Shown here: one piece after another, positions 1 to 7,316 of the stretch | How the letters are laid out: each line of letters begins with the position of its first letter | Position numbering within the stretch: position 1 is the stretch's first letter | From: Allomuricauda sp. | GTDB lineage: Bacteria; Bacteroidota; Bacteroidia; Flavobacteriales; Flavobacteriaceae | NCBI GenBank assembly: GCA_028289745.1 | Contig: JANQOD010000354.1 | Coordinates: forward strand, 1-20,685 | Length of the DNA: 20,685 bases | Reading direction: 5' to 3' | Translations under genes and position numbers: made by a program | The notes under the pieces: model-generated | Seen by the model: only the letters and a program-made list of their open reading frames with translations | Databases searched by the model: none | What the model was told of the DNA's origin: nothing

Positions 1-87
1 GGGGATTCTGCAGGAGCTGGTCGTGTAGGACTTGCCTATGCAAATATACGACCTTTTAAATTTGTGGCAATCGCCGCACATTCTTAA
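1..87 (+). CDS. C-terminal fragment of an unidentified protein (5' end outside window)
   Basis: Frame 1 is open from the first base to a TAA at 85-87 and gives 28 residues ending in RPFKFVAIAAHS. The other two plus frames close within 60 bases, and the minus-strand reading is rich in Cys and His and looks non-coding. The fragment is glycine/alanine-rich and then hydrophobic. I do not recognise the family. It matters mainly because it overlaps the 5' extension of the next reading frame, which argues that the cyclotransferase starts downstream of base 87. Confidence 0.5.
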   Translation, partial: GDSAGAGRVGLAYANIRPFKFVAIAAHS

Positions 88-124
88 TTTCGGGGAGAAA
101 TCTGTTGAAGTTATATCTCTTTAT

Positions 125-1183
125 ATGCTTACCCGTATGCTCAAAGTATTGCATTCTTCAATCATTTTACTGTTCTTTTTGGCCTGTGGTGGAGAAAAAG
201 ACCCGGCCAAACTTTTTGATATACAACTTGAAGGAAACAAAAAGAAATTTCAGAAGAACCAAACCGTTGCCGTGACGCTGAAAAACAAGAAAGACCTGCC
301 CATTGAAAAGATTGAATATTCAATTGACGGAAAGACGCTTGCACTGCACGATGACAAAATCATTTTTGATATAGAAAAACTGGGCAACAAAGAGCTTATG
401 GCAAATGTAAGCTATGATGATCGGTCGGTCATCATCTCGAAGAAAATCAAGGTGCTGGCCGAAAAAGGCCCTGAAGTGTATACCTACGAAATCGTAAACA
501 CCTATTCACATGACCCCTTGGCATATACCCAGGGTCTTGAGTTCAAGGGCGACACCCTTTTCGAGGGAACCGGTAAAAAGGGAAGCTCGACCCTACGAAA
601 ATTGGATTACAAAACGGGAAAGATCCTTCAGCAGGTCGATCTTGACGAATCGGTTTTCGGTGAGGGCATTACCATTTTGAACGATAAGCTGTACCAATTG
701 ACCTGGCAGAGCGGCATTGGCTACATCTACGAAGTAGGTTCTTTGCAAAAACAGGCTACTTTCAACTATGGCAAAAGCAAGGTGGGCTGGGGGCTCTGCA
801 ATGACGGAACCCTATTGTACAAAAGCGATGGCACAGAAAAAATCTGGTTACTGGATCCCGAAACGCTTCAAGAAGAAAATTATATCGAAACCGTTACCAA
901 CAAGTCCATTTTCAACAAGGCCAATGAACTGGAATATGTCGATGGCAAAATCTACGCCAACGTCTATCAAAAAGAAAGCATGATGATCATCGATGCCCGA
1001 TCGGGCGCCATCGAGGGGGTGGTCAATTTCGGTGGACTCAAAAGCAAAGTGACCCGTGGCATAGGGTGGGATGACCTAAATTCTGTACTGAACGGTGTGG
1101 CCTACCATAAAGAACGCGGTACTTTTTTTGTCACGGGAAAAAACTGGGACAAACTCTTCGAGGTCAAAATTGTCAAAAAATAG
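125..1183 (+). CDS. Glutaminyl-peptide cyclotransferase (plant/bacterial-type glutamine cyclotransferase), lipoprotein
   Basis: The enzyme converts N-terminal glutamine of peptides to pyroglutamate with loss of ammonia. The C-terminal two thirds (about residues 120-352) carries the beta-propeller signatures of this family: HDPLAYTQGL, EGTGKKGSSTLR, FGEGIT, LTWQSGIGYIYE, a GWGL..DG..LYKSDGT block, NELEYVDGKIYANVY and LNGVAYHKERGTFFVTGKNWDKLFEV. The N-terminus is a lipoprotein signal ending in LLFFLAC, followed by about 95 residues of a predicted beta-rich domain seen in the Bacteroidota version but not in the minimal enzyme. The frame stays open back to 32, but that extension overlaps the preceding gene; ATG 125 or ATG 137 puts the lipid-modified Cys at residue 21 or 17. 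One base separates its stop from the thioesterase ATG, so the two are probably co-transcribed. It likely acts in the periplasm or on the outer membrane. Confidence 0.9.
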   Translation: MLTRMLKVLHSSIILLFFLACGGEKDPAKLFDIQLEGNKKKFQKNQTVAVTLKNKKDLPIEKIEYSIDGKTLALHDDKIIFDIEKLGNKELMANVSYDDRSVIISKKIKVLAEKGPEVYTYEIVNTYSHDPLAYTQGLEFKGDTLFEGTGKKGSSTLRKLDYKTGKILQQVDLDESVFGEGITILNDKLYQLTWQSGIGYIYEVGSLQKQATFNYGKSKVGWGLCNDGTLLYKSDGTEKIWLLDPETLQEENYIETVTNKSIFNKANELEYVDGKIYANVYQKESMMIIDARSGAIEGVVNFGGLKSKVTRGIGWDDLNSVLNGVAYHKERGTFFVTGKNWDKLFEVKIVKK

Positions 1184-1184
1184 T

Positions 1185-1583
1185 ATGCGCCAATATACTG
1201 AAAAGCGAAAGGTCGTGCATGATGACCTAGACGAACTCGATCACGTGAACAACATTCGATATATTCAATGGATACAGGAAATATCAAAGGCCCATTGGCT
1301 ATCGGCCACGGATGCACCCCTTCAAAAATTAGGTGCTTGGGTAGTTAGAAAACACGATATCACCTATTTCAGATCGGCCCAATTGAACGATGGGCTACGC
1401 TTGGTCACCCATGTACAACAAATGAAAGGCCCCATTTCAACCCGAGTGGTTGAAATAATGAACAATAAAACAGGTGTTTTATTGGTTAGAGCTATAACCG
1501 ATTGGTGCTTTTTAGATATACAATCGCTGCGACCAAAACGAATACCCAAAACAGTGAGCAAGCTTTTTCAGCAAACAGGCTAG
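1185..1583 (+). CDS. Acyl-CoA thioesterase, hotdog fold (4HBT/YbgC-like)
   Basis: A 132-residue single hotdog domain, the usual length for 4-hydroxybenzoyl-CoA thioesterase-like proteins. The N-terminal signature V..DDLDELDHVNNIRYIQW (residues 11-28) matches the family pattern V..(D)xDxxGHVNNxxYxxW, including the Asp (D14/D16) and HVNN that shape the active site. The later part alternates hydrophobic and polar residues as expected for the central sheet. It should hydrolyse a fatty or aromatic acyl-CoA or acyl-ACP in the cytoplasm; the substrate cannot be read from the sequence. ATG 1185 begins one base after the cyclotransferase stop. A longer open frame from 1095 lies inside that gene and is rejected as a start. 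The next gene follows after 4 bases, so this sits in the middle of a three-gene operon. Confidence 0.85.
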   Translation: MRQYTEKRKVVHDDLDELDHVNNIRYIQWIQEISKAHWLSATDAPLQKLGAWVVRKHDITYFRSAQLNDGLRLVTHVQQMKGPISTRVVEIMNNKTGVLLVRAITDWCFLDIQSLRPKRIPKTVSKLFQQTG

Positions 1584-1587
1584 ACCT

Positions 1588-3129
1588 ATGCGTAATTTTG
1601 TGTTCATACTCGCCACGGCCATACTTTTTATAAGTGTGGAATCTTGCCGAAAAGATTTTGATTTCGAACCCGGCGAAGGCCATCTCGAATTTTCAAAAGA
1701 CACTGTTTTTTTAGATACCATTTTCACCAACATCGGCAGCGCAACCTATACGCTCAAGGTGTATAATCGGTCAAACAAAGACGTGCGATTGCCTTTTGTA
1801 GGCCTTGAAAGTGGCGAAGAAAGTGATTACCGTATAAATGTCGATGGCCTATCGGGAAAGACCTTTAGTGATGTTCCCCTATTTGCAAAAGACAGTCTGT
1901 TCGTGTTCATCGAGACAACATTTGATATTTCAAGAGTGGGCGAAAACGAATTCTTATACACCGATGCCCTACTTTTTGGGGCCGGAGATCGACAGCAACG
2001 GGTCGAATTGGTCACTTTGGTCAGGGATGCTGTCTTTCTGTACCCCAGAACACTTTCAAATGGCACTAAAGAAACAGTGCCGCTCGGTCTTGATGGAGAT
2101 GGAAATGAAATACGTATCGAAGGATTTTTTCTCGAAGATGATGAACTGCGCTTCACTAACGAGAAACCACATGTCATCTACGGATACGCGGCCGTTGACG
2201 AAGCAAAAAACTTGATCGTCGATGCCGGTGCACGTGTCCATTTTCATCAAGATTCGGGAATTCTGGTCACTTCGGGCGGCTCTATACAGATCAATGGTGC
2301 ATTGAGTGAAGATGATGTGCTGCTCGAAAACGAGGTCATTTTTGAAGGAGATCGATTAGAACCGGGCTACGGCGACCTATCTGGTCAATGGGGCACTATT
2401 TGGTTGGCGGAAGGAAGCATTTCAAACCACATCGAATATTTGACCCTGAAAAATGCCACGGTCGGTTTACTGGTCGAGGGCAATGCTGGATCAAGCGAGG
2501 CAAAGCTCATACTCAAAAACACGCAGATTTTCAATAGCTCAAGTATAAACCTGTGGGCGCGCAACTCATCTATAAACGCTGAAAACGTAGTGCTCGGCAA
2601 TGCGGGGCAGAGTGCGCTTTATTGCAACCTTGGCGGTAGATATGATTTTGCGCATGTGACCATTGCCAATTATTGGAGCACCGGTTTCAGAAACACCCCT
2701 GCCGTGTTGATCGATAATTTTGAAGAAACCCCCGCACAAACGATCGGTGGCGAATTGACCTCGACAAAATTCTCAAACTGCATCATCGATGGCAACAGGG
2801 ATATTGAGCTGCTATTGAACAAAGATGATACCTTTGGTTTTGAATTTGCCTTTGAAAACTGCCTCATCAAGTTCAATGATGTGAATGAAATATATAGTGG
2901 TGACCCCTTGTTCAATTTTAATGATACATCGAATTATCAAGACATTCTCTTGAATGTCAATACTTTTTTTGCGGGCTCAAATGAAAATGACTTTCGTATC
3001 ACCGAAGATTCTGGGGCCATCGACTTGGGTAATTTAGATACGGCACTTCTGGTTCCTTTCGACATCATGGGCAACGATCGAACCCAGACCCCCGATGCGG
3101 GAGCCTACGAATACCTACCCGGGCAATAG
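1588..3129 (+). CDS. Lipoprotein with parallel beta-helix repeats, unknown function
   Basis: A 513-residue protein with a lipoprotein signal peptide (positive start, hydrophobic run, VESC with Cys at residue 20). Residues about 30-165 look like an immunoglobulin-like beta-sandwich region. From about 200 to 440 there are repeated short beta-strand units (for example LKNATVGLLVEG, LILKNTQIFNSSS, INAENVVLGNAG, FSNCIIDGN) typical of right-handed parallel beta-helix proteins. The end, with DLGN, DIMGNDRTQTPDAGAYEY, is the tail commonly found on Bacteroidota proteins of the choice-of-anchor Q / pectate-lyase-like type. Enzymatic activity is not evident, and a role in surface polysaccharide binding or as a structural lipoprotein is only a guess. 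It starts 4 bases after the thioesterase and is followed by 125 bases of AT-rich DNA without a clear terminator. Confidence 0.8.
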   Translation: MRNFVFILATAILFISVESCRKDFDFEPGEGHLEFSKDTVFLDTIFTNIGSATYTLKVYNRSNKDVRLPFVGLESGEESDYRINVDGLSGKTFSDVPLFAKDSLFVFIETTFDISRVGENEFLYTDALLFGAGDRQQRVELVTLVRDAVFLYPRTLSNGTKETVPLGLDGDGNEIRIEGFFLEDDELRFTNEKPHVIYGYAAVDEAKNLIVDAGARVHFHQDSGILVTSGGSIQINGALSEDDVLLENEVIFEGDRLEPGYGDLSGQWGTIWLAEGSISNHIEYLTLKNATVGLLVEGNAGSSEAKLILKNTQIFNSSSINLWARNSSINAENVVLGNAGQSALYCNLGGRYDFAHVTIANYWSTGFRNTPAVLIDNFEETPAQTIGGELTSTKFSNCIIDGNRDIELLLNKDDTFGFEFAFENCLIKFNDVNEIYSGDPLFNFNDTSNYQDILLNVNTFFAGSNENDFRITEDSGAIDLGNLDTALLVPFDIMGNDRTQTPDAGAYEYLPGQ

Positions 3130-3254
3130 ACGACGAAAATTCTTGTTAAAAATTTGAAAATCAGCCATTTTTGCAGGAAAACCACAGTTTTTTTAAGGTA
3201 AAAATGCAATCGATATTTTTTGGTACTTAGTAAATTGCAGCTAGCGACCATACC

Positions 3255-3986
3255 ATGGACTATACGTACGCCATAATCGATTCTGACGCTGCCACTCATC
3301 TACAACTACAATTGCAATTGCGGGAATATGGTGATTTCAGCTGTACCGTCACGGCCCATAATATCAATGAGGGTCTAAACGCCATCTTGAAGTTTTTGCC
3401 CGACGTGGTGCTCGTAAACCTGAGCAATGAAACCACCGATTGTATGCACATGGTTGCTGAACTGCATCGATTTCTAAAAAAGATTCCATTGATGATCGGT
3501 TATGCCAAAGACAAAGACCACGCTTATGATGCCCTGAAAAGTGGTTTTTTTGATTATTGGCTGCTGCCGCATAGTGAATTCGATGTTCGCAAGACCATTT
3601 TTAGAATTCGCAAAGAAGCACCCATCGATAGTGTGCCCACCACAATCTGTCTAAAATCATATCGCGATTACCATTATTTGAATACCGATGACATTCTTTA
3701 TCTCAAGGCAGACAACAATACCACCGATTTTATAATGAAAGATGGTAGCACCGTCAGTGCCTATAAGACCCTCAAGACATTTGAAAAAAAGCTGCCGACG
3801 AGCTTTATTCGCGTTCACCAGAGCTATATTTTAAACGGCAAGCATGTGGCGCGTATCAATTATGGCAAGTCGATCTGTACACTAAAGAACGACAAAAGTC
3901 AACTGCCCTTCTCTAAGTCGTATCTCGATAAAATCGATGCCTTGAAGAACATGCTCTCTAAAAACAGCATCAAGGCATCTGAGTAA
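3255..3986 (+). CDS. LytTR-family DNA-binding regulator with a degenerate (pseudo-)receiver domain
   Basis: A 243-residue protein with a receiver-like N-terminal domain (1-120) and a LytTR DNA-binding domain (about 133-235, with YLNTDDILYLKADNN and FIRVHQSYILN as hallmark stretches). LytTR proteins normally bind paired direct repeats about 21-22 bp apart. The receiver keeps its fold pattern and part of the acidic pocket (D9, D11), but the phospho-accepting Asp is Asn (N55, VVLVNLSN). The conserved Lys of the DYLLKP motif is Leu (L104, DYWLLP), and the Thr/Ser position reads MIGYA. Ordinary Asp phosphorylation is therefore not expected. No partner kinase of the LytS type lies beside it. Directly downstream are a small lipoprotein, a TPR kinase and its regulator. 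Start ATG 3255 has no competing upstream ATG. Confidence 0.9.
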   Translation: MDYTYAIIDSDAATHLQLQLQLREYGDFSCTVTAHNINEGLNAILKFLPDVVLVNLSNETTDCMHMVAELHRFLKKIPLMIGYAKDKDHAYDALKSGFFDYWLLPHSEFDVRKTIFRIRKEAPIDSVPTTICLKSYRDYHYLNTDDILYLKADNNTTDFIMKDGSTVSAYKTLKTFEKKLPTSFIRVHQSYILNGKHVARINYGKSICTLKNDKSQLPFSKSYLDKIDALKNMLSKNSIKASE

Positions 3987-3993
3987 TCAAATT

Positions 3994-4023
3994 CTAGCAA
4001 ACCTTTAACATTTACTAGCAAAA
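3994..4023 (+). promoter_or_regulatory. Paired direct repeats at 21-bp spacing, candidate LytTR operator
   Basis: CTAGCAAA occurs at 3994-4001 and again at 4015-4022, followed by ACC-like bases in both copies. The start-to-start distance is 21 bp, two helical turns, which is the geometry LytTR dimers use. The pair begins 8 bp after the LytTR gene's stop and about 115 bp ahead of the small lipoprotein. A third CTAGC lies at 3241-3245, just before the LytTR gene's own ATG. The repeat is seen directly; its role as operator is inferred. Confidence 0.4.
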
Positions 4024-4057
4024 CCGGTGTATTTGCTCATACATTCAAAAAAGGTTG

Positions 4058-4119
4058 GTGTTAAAATCGAGTAATTTCTTAGCTTGTAAGAAATTACTTA
4101 AAAATCTAGTTTTTAACAC
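4058..4119 (+). repeat. Nested inverted repeats ahead of the small lipoprotein gene
   Basis: An inner dyad pairs 4070-4081 with 4087-4098 (12 bp, perfect, 5-base loop; arms AGTAATTTCTTA and TAAGAAATTACT). It is flanked by an outer pair, GTGTTAAAA at 4058-4066 and TTTTAACAC at 4111-4119. No T-run follows directly, so it is a poor intrinsic terminator. It could be an operator for a dimeric regulator such as the downstream LuxR-like protein, or a structured 5' leader of the lipoprotein mRNA whose ATG is at 4137. Confidence 0.45.
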
Positions 4120-4136
4120 TTTAAACGAGACACGAA

Positions 4137-4307
4137 ATGAGAAAGACACTTGGTATTTTGGCCCTATTGGTATTTGGGCTGGGGACGATTGCTTGTGAAG
4201 CCGAAACCAACATTGAGGAGACTGAAGCACTGTTTGAGAATTTAGAGGATACGGCCTGCGATGGATGTGGAAACACTTCTAGTGATAGAACCGGAAACGG
4301 CCAATAA
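4137..4307 (+). CDS. Small (56 aa) cysteine-containing lipoprotein, unknown function
   Basis: ATG 4137 opens a 56-codon frame ending in TAA at 4305-4307. Residues 1-19 form a textbook signal (MRKT, hydrophobic core, GTIAC) with a lipobox Cys at 20. The mature part is only 37 residues: an acidic segment (EAETNIEETEALFENLED), a CDGC pair (C41, C44) and a polar tail rich in Gly, Asn, Ser and Thr. A terminator follows within 25 bases and a structured leader precedes it, so it appears to be transcribed as its own short unit. It lies between a LytTR regulator and a TPR histidine kinase. Its size, export and position suggest a signal, a ligand or an accessory sensor subunit for that kinase, but this is inference. 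I do not know a named family for it. Confidence 0.7.
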   Translation: MRKTLGILALLVFGLGTIACEAETNIEETEALFENLEDTACDGCGNTSSDRTGNGQ

Positions 4308-4327
4308 GACAATAATAAATTTCGAAG

Positions 4328-4365
4328 AAAAAGCCCCATGCTGGTTTCAGTATTGGGGCTTTTTT
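4328..4365 (+). terminator. Rho-independent terminator after the small lipoprotein
   Basis: AAAAAGCCCCA at 4328-4338 pairs with TGGGGCTTTTT at 4354-4364; within the loop CTG/CAG can pair again around GTTT. A run of T closes the element. It separates the 56-residue lipoprotein from the kinase 30 bases further on. Confidence 0.85.
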
Positions 4366-4394
4366 ATATCTTGTAGGGAGTGTTTGTATGTTAC

Positions 4395-6515
4395 ATGGTA
4401 AATTTTACTACAAAAGCCAACCTTTTCGTTAGTGCCGCGCTGATTCTTTTCATCTGGGGATGCAAACAAAAAAAGGATTACGACCCAAAAAACCATAGAG
4501 TATCAAAAGATAGTGTGGCCCTATGGCTAACAGAAGCCCAAAAAAATGATGCGTTATTATCAAACCAGAAAAAGGGGCTGCTCAACAAAGCATTCAAATA
4601 TGCAGAGGCAAACTATTCTGACAGTGTAAAGACAAGGGCCTATTCAAAAATATCCCTGGCATACAAAGATCTTGCGGATACGTTGTGGTTCAAAAAAATA
4701 AATGCCGACCTGATGGTGTTGGCCCTTAAGATCGAAGACTACCAATCGTTGGGTGAGGCCCATTGGGACCTGGGTTCGTTGTATCAACTTTCCAAACCTG
4801 ATAGCGCCTATTATCATTACAAAGAAGCATACCAGTTTTTTTTGAGAGCAGACCTAGAGGAACCAGCAGAATATTATCCTGGCTGGATGTTGTATGCCAT
4901 GGCCCAAGTGAAGAATAACAACAAAGATTATGTGGGGGCTGAAAAAGATGTTGTAAAGGCCATTTCGTTTTTTAAGGATAATGGGGTTGAAAATCGATTG
5001 TTTGATGCCTATAATCTCTTGGGGAATATCCAAACTGCGCTGAATAATTTTGAAAAGTCATTGGAATACCATCATATTGCCAAAAGTTACCTAGAAAAAG
5101 ATTCAAATAAATGGTTTAGTCAATTTGTTCTTAACAAGAACAATATCGCTATGATCCATTTGAGAAAAGGGGAATATAATAAAGCTATCGAACTTTTCAA
5201 TGAATTGGTAGGCATTGACAGCTTTAAAACGAAAGAGCCTATTTCATATGCACGGGCTTTGGGAAGCCTCGCCAATGCCAAATTCAAAAATGGTGACAAT
5301 AATACCGATAGCATCAAACAGTTACTTCGCCAATCAAATAAAATGTTAGACAGTATGGGTGAAGCTTATGCAAAAGCCCGTAACCATGAGTTTATGGCCG
5401 AGGTACTGGCCCATAAAAAAGATACTGCCCAAGCTATTCGCGAGGCATTGGTCTCAAAAGAGTTGGCAGAAACTACCAATAACAACTATCGTTTGTTGAG
5501 CACTTTTGAATTGTTGAGCCAGATTGATAGAAAAAAAAGTGCCGGTCATGCCACTGCCTATTTCAGCTTGAACAAAGAATTGCAGGCCCAAGAGCGGAGC
5601 ATTCGCGATAAGTTTGCCCGAATACAGATGGAGACCGATGAGGTCATCGAACAGAATGAGGCATTGTCAAGGCAGAAAAAGATCTGGACCAGCGTGGCCG
5701 TGGGCTTATTGCTACTGGCCATTGCCGTTTATGTGATAATCAACCAAAGGGCAAAAAACCAAAAACTGAAGTTTCAACAGAAACAACAAGAAAACAACCA
5801 AGAAATCTATAACCTCATGCTGGCCCAGCAAGGTAAATTTCAGGAAGGAAAACAGTTGGAACAAAAACGAATATCAGAAGAATTACATGATGGCATATTG
5901 GGCCAAATGTTGGGTATACGGCTTATTCTTACGGGCTTGAACGAGCGTGACGATGAGGCGTCTGTCAACCAAAGGGCCGAGCTTATAGAAAAATTGCGCG
6001 AACTTGAAGAAGAAATCAGAACCATTTCACATGAACTCAATGCCGCTTCTTATCAAAAAATTCATAACTTTATATTGGCCATCGATGACTTGGTCAAGTC
6101 AATAGGTGAATCTGCAAAAATCAATTGCTCTTTTACCTATGATGGCGAGATGGATTGGGACAAGCTTTCTGGAAATCTCAAGATCAATACGTACAGAATT
6201 GTACAAGAATCGTTGCAGAACTGTGTGAAGCATGCGAAATGCGAAAATGTCTTGGTTAATTTTGAAACACTTGACGACAACAAATTGAAAGTGACCATCA
6301 ATGATGACGGCAAAGGGTTTGATATCAATAAGGGCAAGAGGGGCATCGGTTTGAAAAATGTGATTTCACGCGTGGAAAAAATTAATGGCACGTTGAGCAT
6401 AGACAGCAAAATAGGCTCGGGCACATCGGTCATCGTAACTTTTGACAAAATATACAATTCTGGTACGCCAGTTGGTGAACTATTGGGATCGTCCCTTGCG
6501 CAACAACAAATTTAA
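4395..6515 (+). CDS. TPR-repeat sensor histidine kinase (HisKA_3 / HATPase_c)
   Basis: A 706-residue membrane sensor kinase. An N-terminal signal with a possible lipid Cys (C23, FIWGC) leads into about 350 residues of helical TPR-like repeats (about 50-400), which should lie outside the inner membrane. A coiled-coil stretch precedes a single transmembrane segment at about 432-452, and another coiled coil leads to the HisKA_3 dimerisation box ISEELHDGILGQ with phospho-acceptor His498. The ATPase has an N-box (QESLQNCVKHA, N609), a G1 box (NDDGKGFD, D638), a G2 box (RGIGLKNV) and a GSGTSV tail. ATG 4395 is preferred; an in-frame GTG at 4380 would add five residues. The response regulator follows after 13 bases, so the pair is an operon. 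The stimulus is unknown; the adjacent small exported lipoprotein is a candidate ligand or partner. Confidence 0.92.
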   Translation: MVNFTTKANLFVSAALILFIWGCKQKKDYDPKNHRVSKDSVALWLTEAQKNDALLSNQKKGLLNKAFKYAEANYSDSVKTRAYSKISLAYKDLADTLWFKKINADLMVLALKIEDYQSLGEAHWDLGSLYQLSKPDSAYYHYKEAYQFFLRADLEEPAEYYPGWMLYAMAQVKNNNKDYVGAEKDVVKAISFFKDNGVENRLFDAYNLLGNIQTALNNFEKSLEYHHIAKSYLEKDSNKWFSQFVLNKNNIAMIHLRKGEYNKAIELFNELVGIDSFKTKEPISYARALGSLANAKFKNGDNNTDSIKQLLRQSNKMLDSMGEAYAKARNHEFMAEVLAHKKDTAQAIREALVSKELAETTNNNYRLLSTFELLSQIDRKKSAGHATAYFSLNKELQAQERSIRDKFARIQMETDEVIEQNEALSRQKKIWTSVAVGLLLLAIAVYVIINQRAKNQKLKFQQKQQENNQEIYNLMLAQQGKFQEGKQLEQKRISEELHDGILGQMLGIRLILTGLNERDDEASVNQRAELIEKLRELEEEIRTISHELNAASYQKIHNFILAIDDLVKSIGESAKINCSFTYDGEMDWDKLSGNLKINTYRIVQESLQNCVKHAKCENVLVNFETLDDNKLKVTINDDGKGFDINKGKRGIGLKNVISRVEKINGTLSIDSKIGSGTSVIVTFDKIYNSGTPVGELLGSSLAQQQI

Positions 6516-6528
6516 AATGTGATACGTA

Positions 6529-7197
6529 TTGAAAACACTACGAATATTAGCGATAGACGACCATGAAATGACCATGTTGGGCTACAAGTTCATCTTAGAG
6601 CGCTTGGTCTTTGATGATACCAACATTATAGTCGATACGGCAAACACATTTGATACGGGTAAGGTAAGAATCGAAGAATCGGTGAATTCATTCAATTATG
6701 ATATTATCTTTTTAGATGTTCAACTGTTTCCACCCGATGAAGAACAGCCCCATAATGGTGAAGACTTAGGCGTTTTGGCCCGTAAACTGGTGCCAGAGTC
6801 AAAGATTGTCTTTATGTCGTCGTTCAGTGACAATTATAGGATCAACAGTATTTTGAAATCTGTAGACCCAGATGGCTATCTGGTCAAAACCGATATTGAT
6901 CCAAAAACGCTTGAAGATGCCATAAAGACCATTATTGGTGGCACCCCTTATTATTCTGCAAAAGTATTGTCGGCCATTCGCAAAAAAATGTCGAACGACA
7001 TCATTTTAGATGAAAAGGACAAAAAAATATTGTACCATCTCTCTATCGGCACCAAGACCAAGGATCTTGAAAACCACGTGCAATTATCGTCTTCTTCCAT
7101 AGAGAATAGAAAGAGACATCTTAAGTTGCTTTTCGGCACTGAAAACAAAAATGACCTTGCTCTTATCTTAGAAGCCAAAAAGCGGGGGTTCATCTAA
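6529..7197 (+). CDS. LuxR/NarL-like response regulator, TTG start
   Basis: A 222-residue cognate regulator. The receiver domain (1-125) has the acidic pair D10/D11, phospho-acceptor D63 (DIIFLDVQL), Ser97/98 in the FMSSF switch and Lys120 (GYLVKTD). The C-terminal part (about 155-222) is a helix-turn-helix unit placed like a LuxR/NarL output domain, but its sequence is divergent (KTKDLENHVQLSSSSIENRKRHL). The only initiation codon that keeps the beta-1 strand and acidic pair is TTG 6529: the frame is closed by a TGA at 6520-6522, the first in-frame ATG lies inside helix 1, and the ATG at 6517 reads straight into TGA in another frame. It is co-transcribed with the kinase upstream and probably receives phosphate from His498. 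Confidence 0.9.
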   Translation: MKTLRILAIDDHEMTMLGYKFILERLVFDDTNIIVDTANTFDTGKVRIEESVNSFNYDIIFLDVQLFPPDEEQPHNGEDLGVLARKLVPESKIVFMSSFSDNYRINSILKSVDPDGYLVKTDIDPKTLEDAIKTIIGGTPYYSAKVLSAIRKKMSNDIILDEKDKKILYHLSIGTKTKDLENHVQLSSSSIENRKRHLKLLFGTENKNDLALILEAKKRGFI

Positions 7198-7279
7198 ATT
7201 CTCTTCATAAAAAGGTAGTGATAGCTTTACTTTTATCGATTTTAACTTTTTTTTAACAATCCCTTTTTTACAAAGTCAC

Positions 7280-7306
7280 AAAAACCCCAGAATTTTTAAG
7301 GTTTTT
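7280..7306 (+). terminator. Weak hairpin downstream of the response regulator
   Basis: AAAAACC at 7280-7286 can pair with GGTTTTT at 7300-7306 across a 13-base loop. The stem is short and AT-rich. It is the only terminator-like element in the 193-base gap, so it is recorded with low confidence. Confidence 0.2.
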
Positions 7307-7316
7307 ACCGTGTCTA

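Noticed and set aside
32..124. 5' extension of the cyclotransferase reading frame
   Set aside because: It overlaps the preceding gene's end at 87 and puts about 30 polar residues before the lipoprotein signal; starts at 125 or 137 fit the signal peptide.
4070..4098. 12-bp perfect inverted repeat as a terminator of the LytTR gene
   Set aside because: It is AT-rich and no T-run follows the stem, so it is listed as a regulatory or structural element instead.
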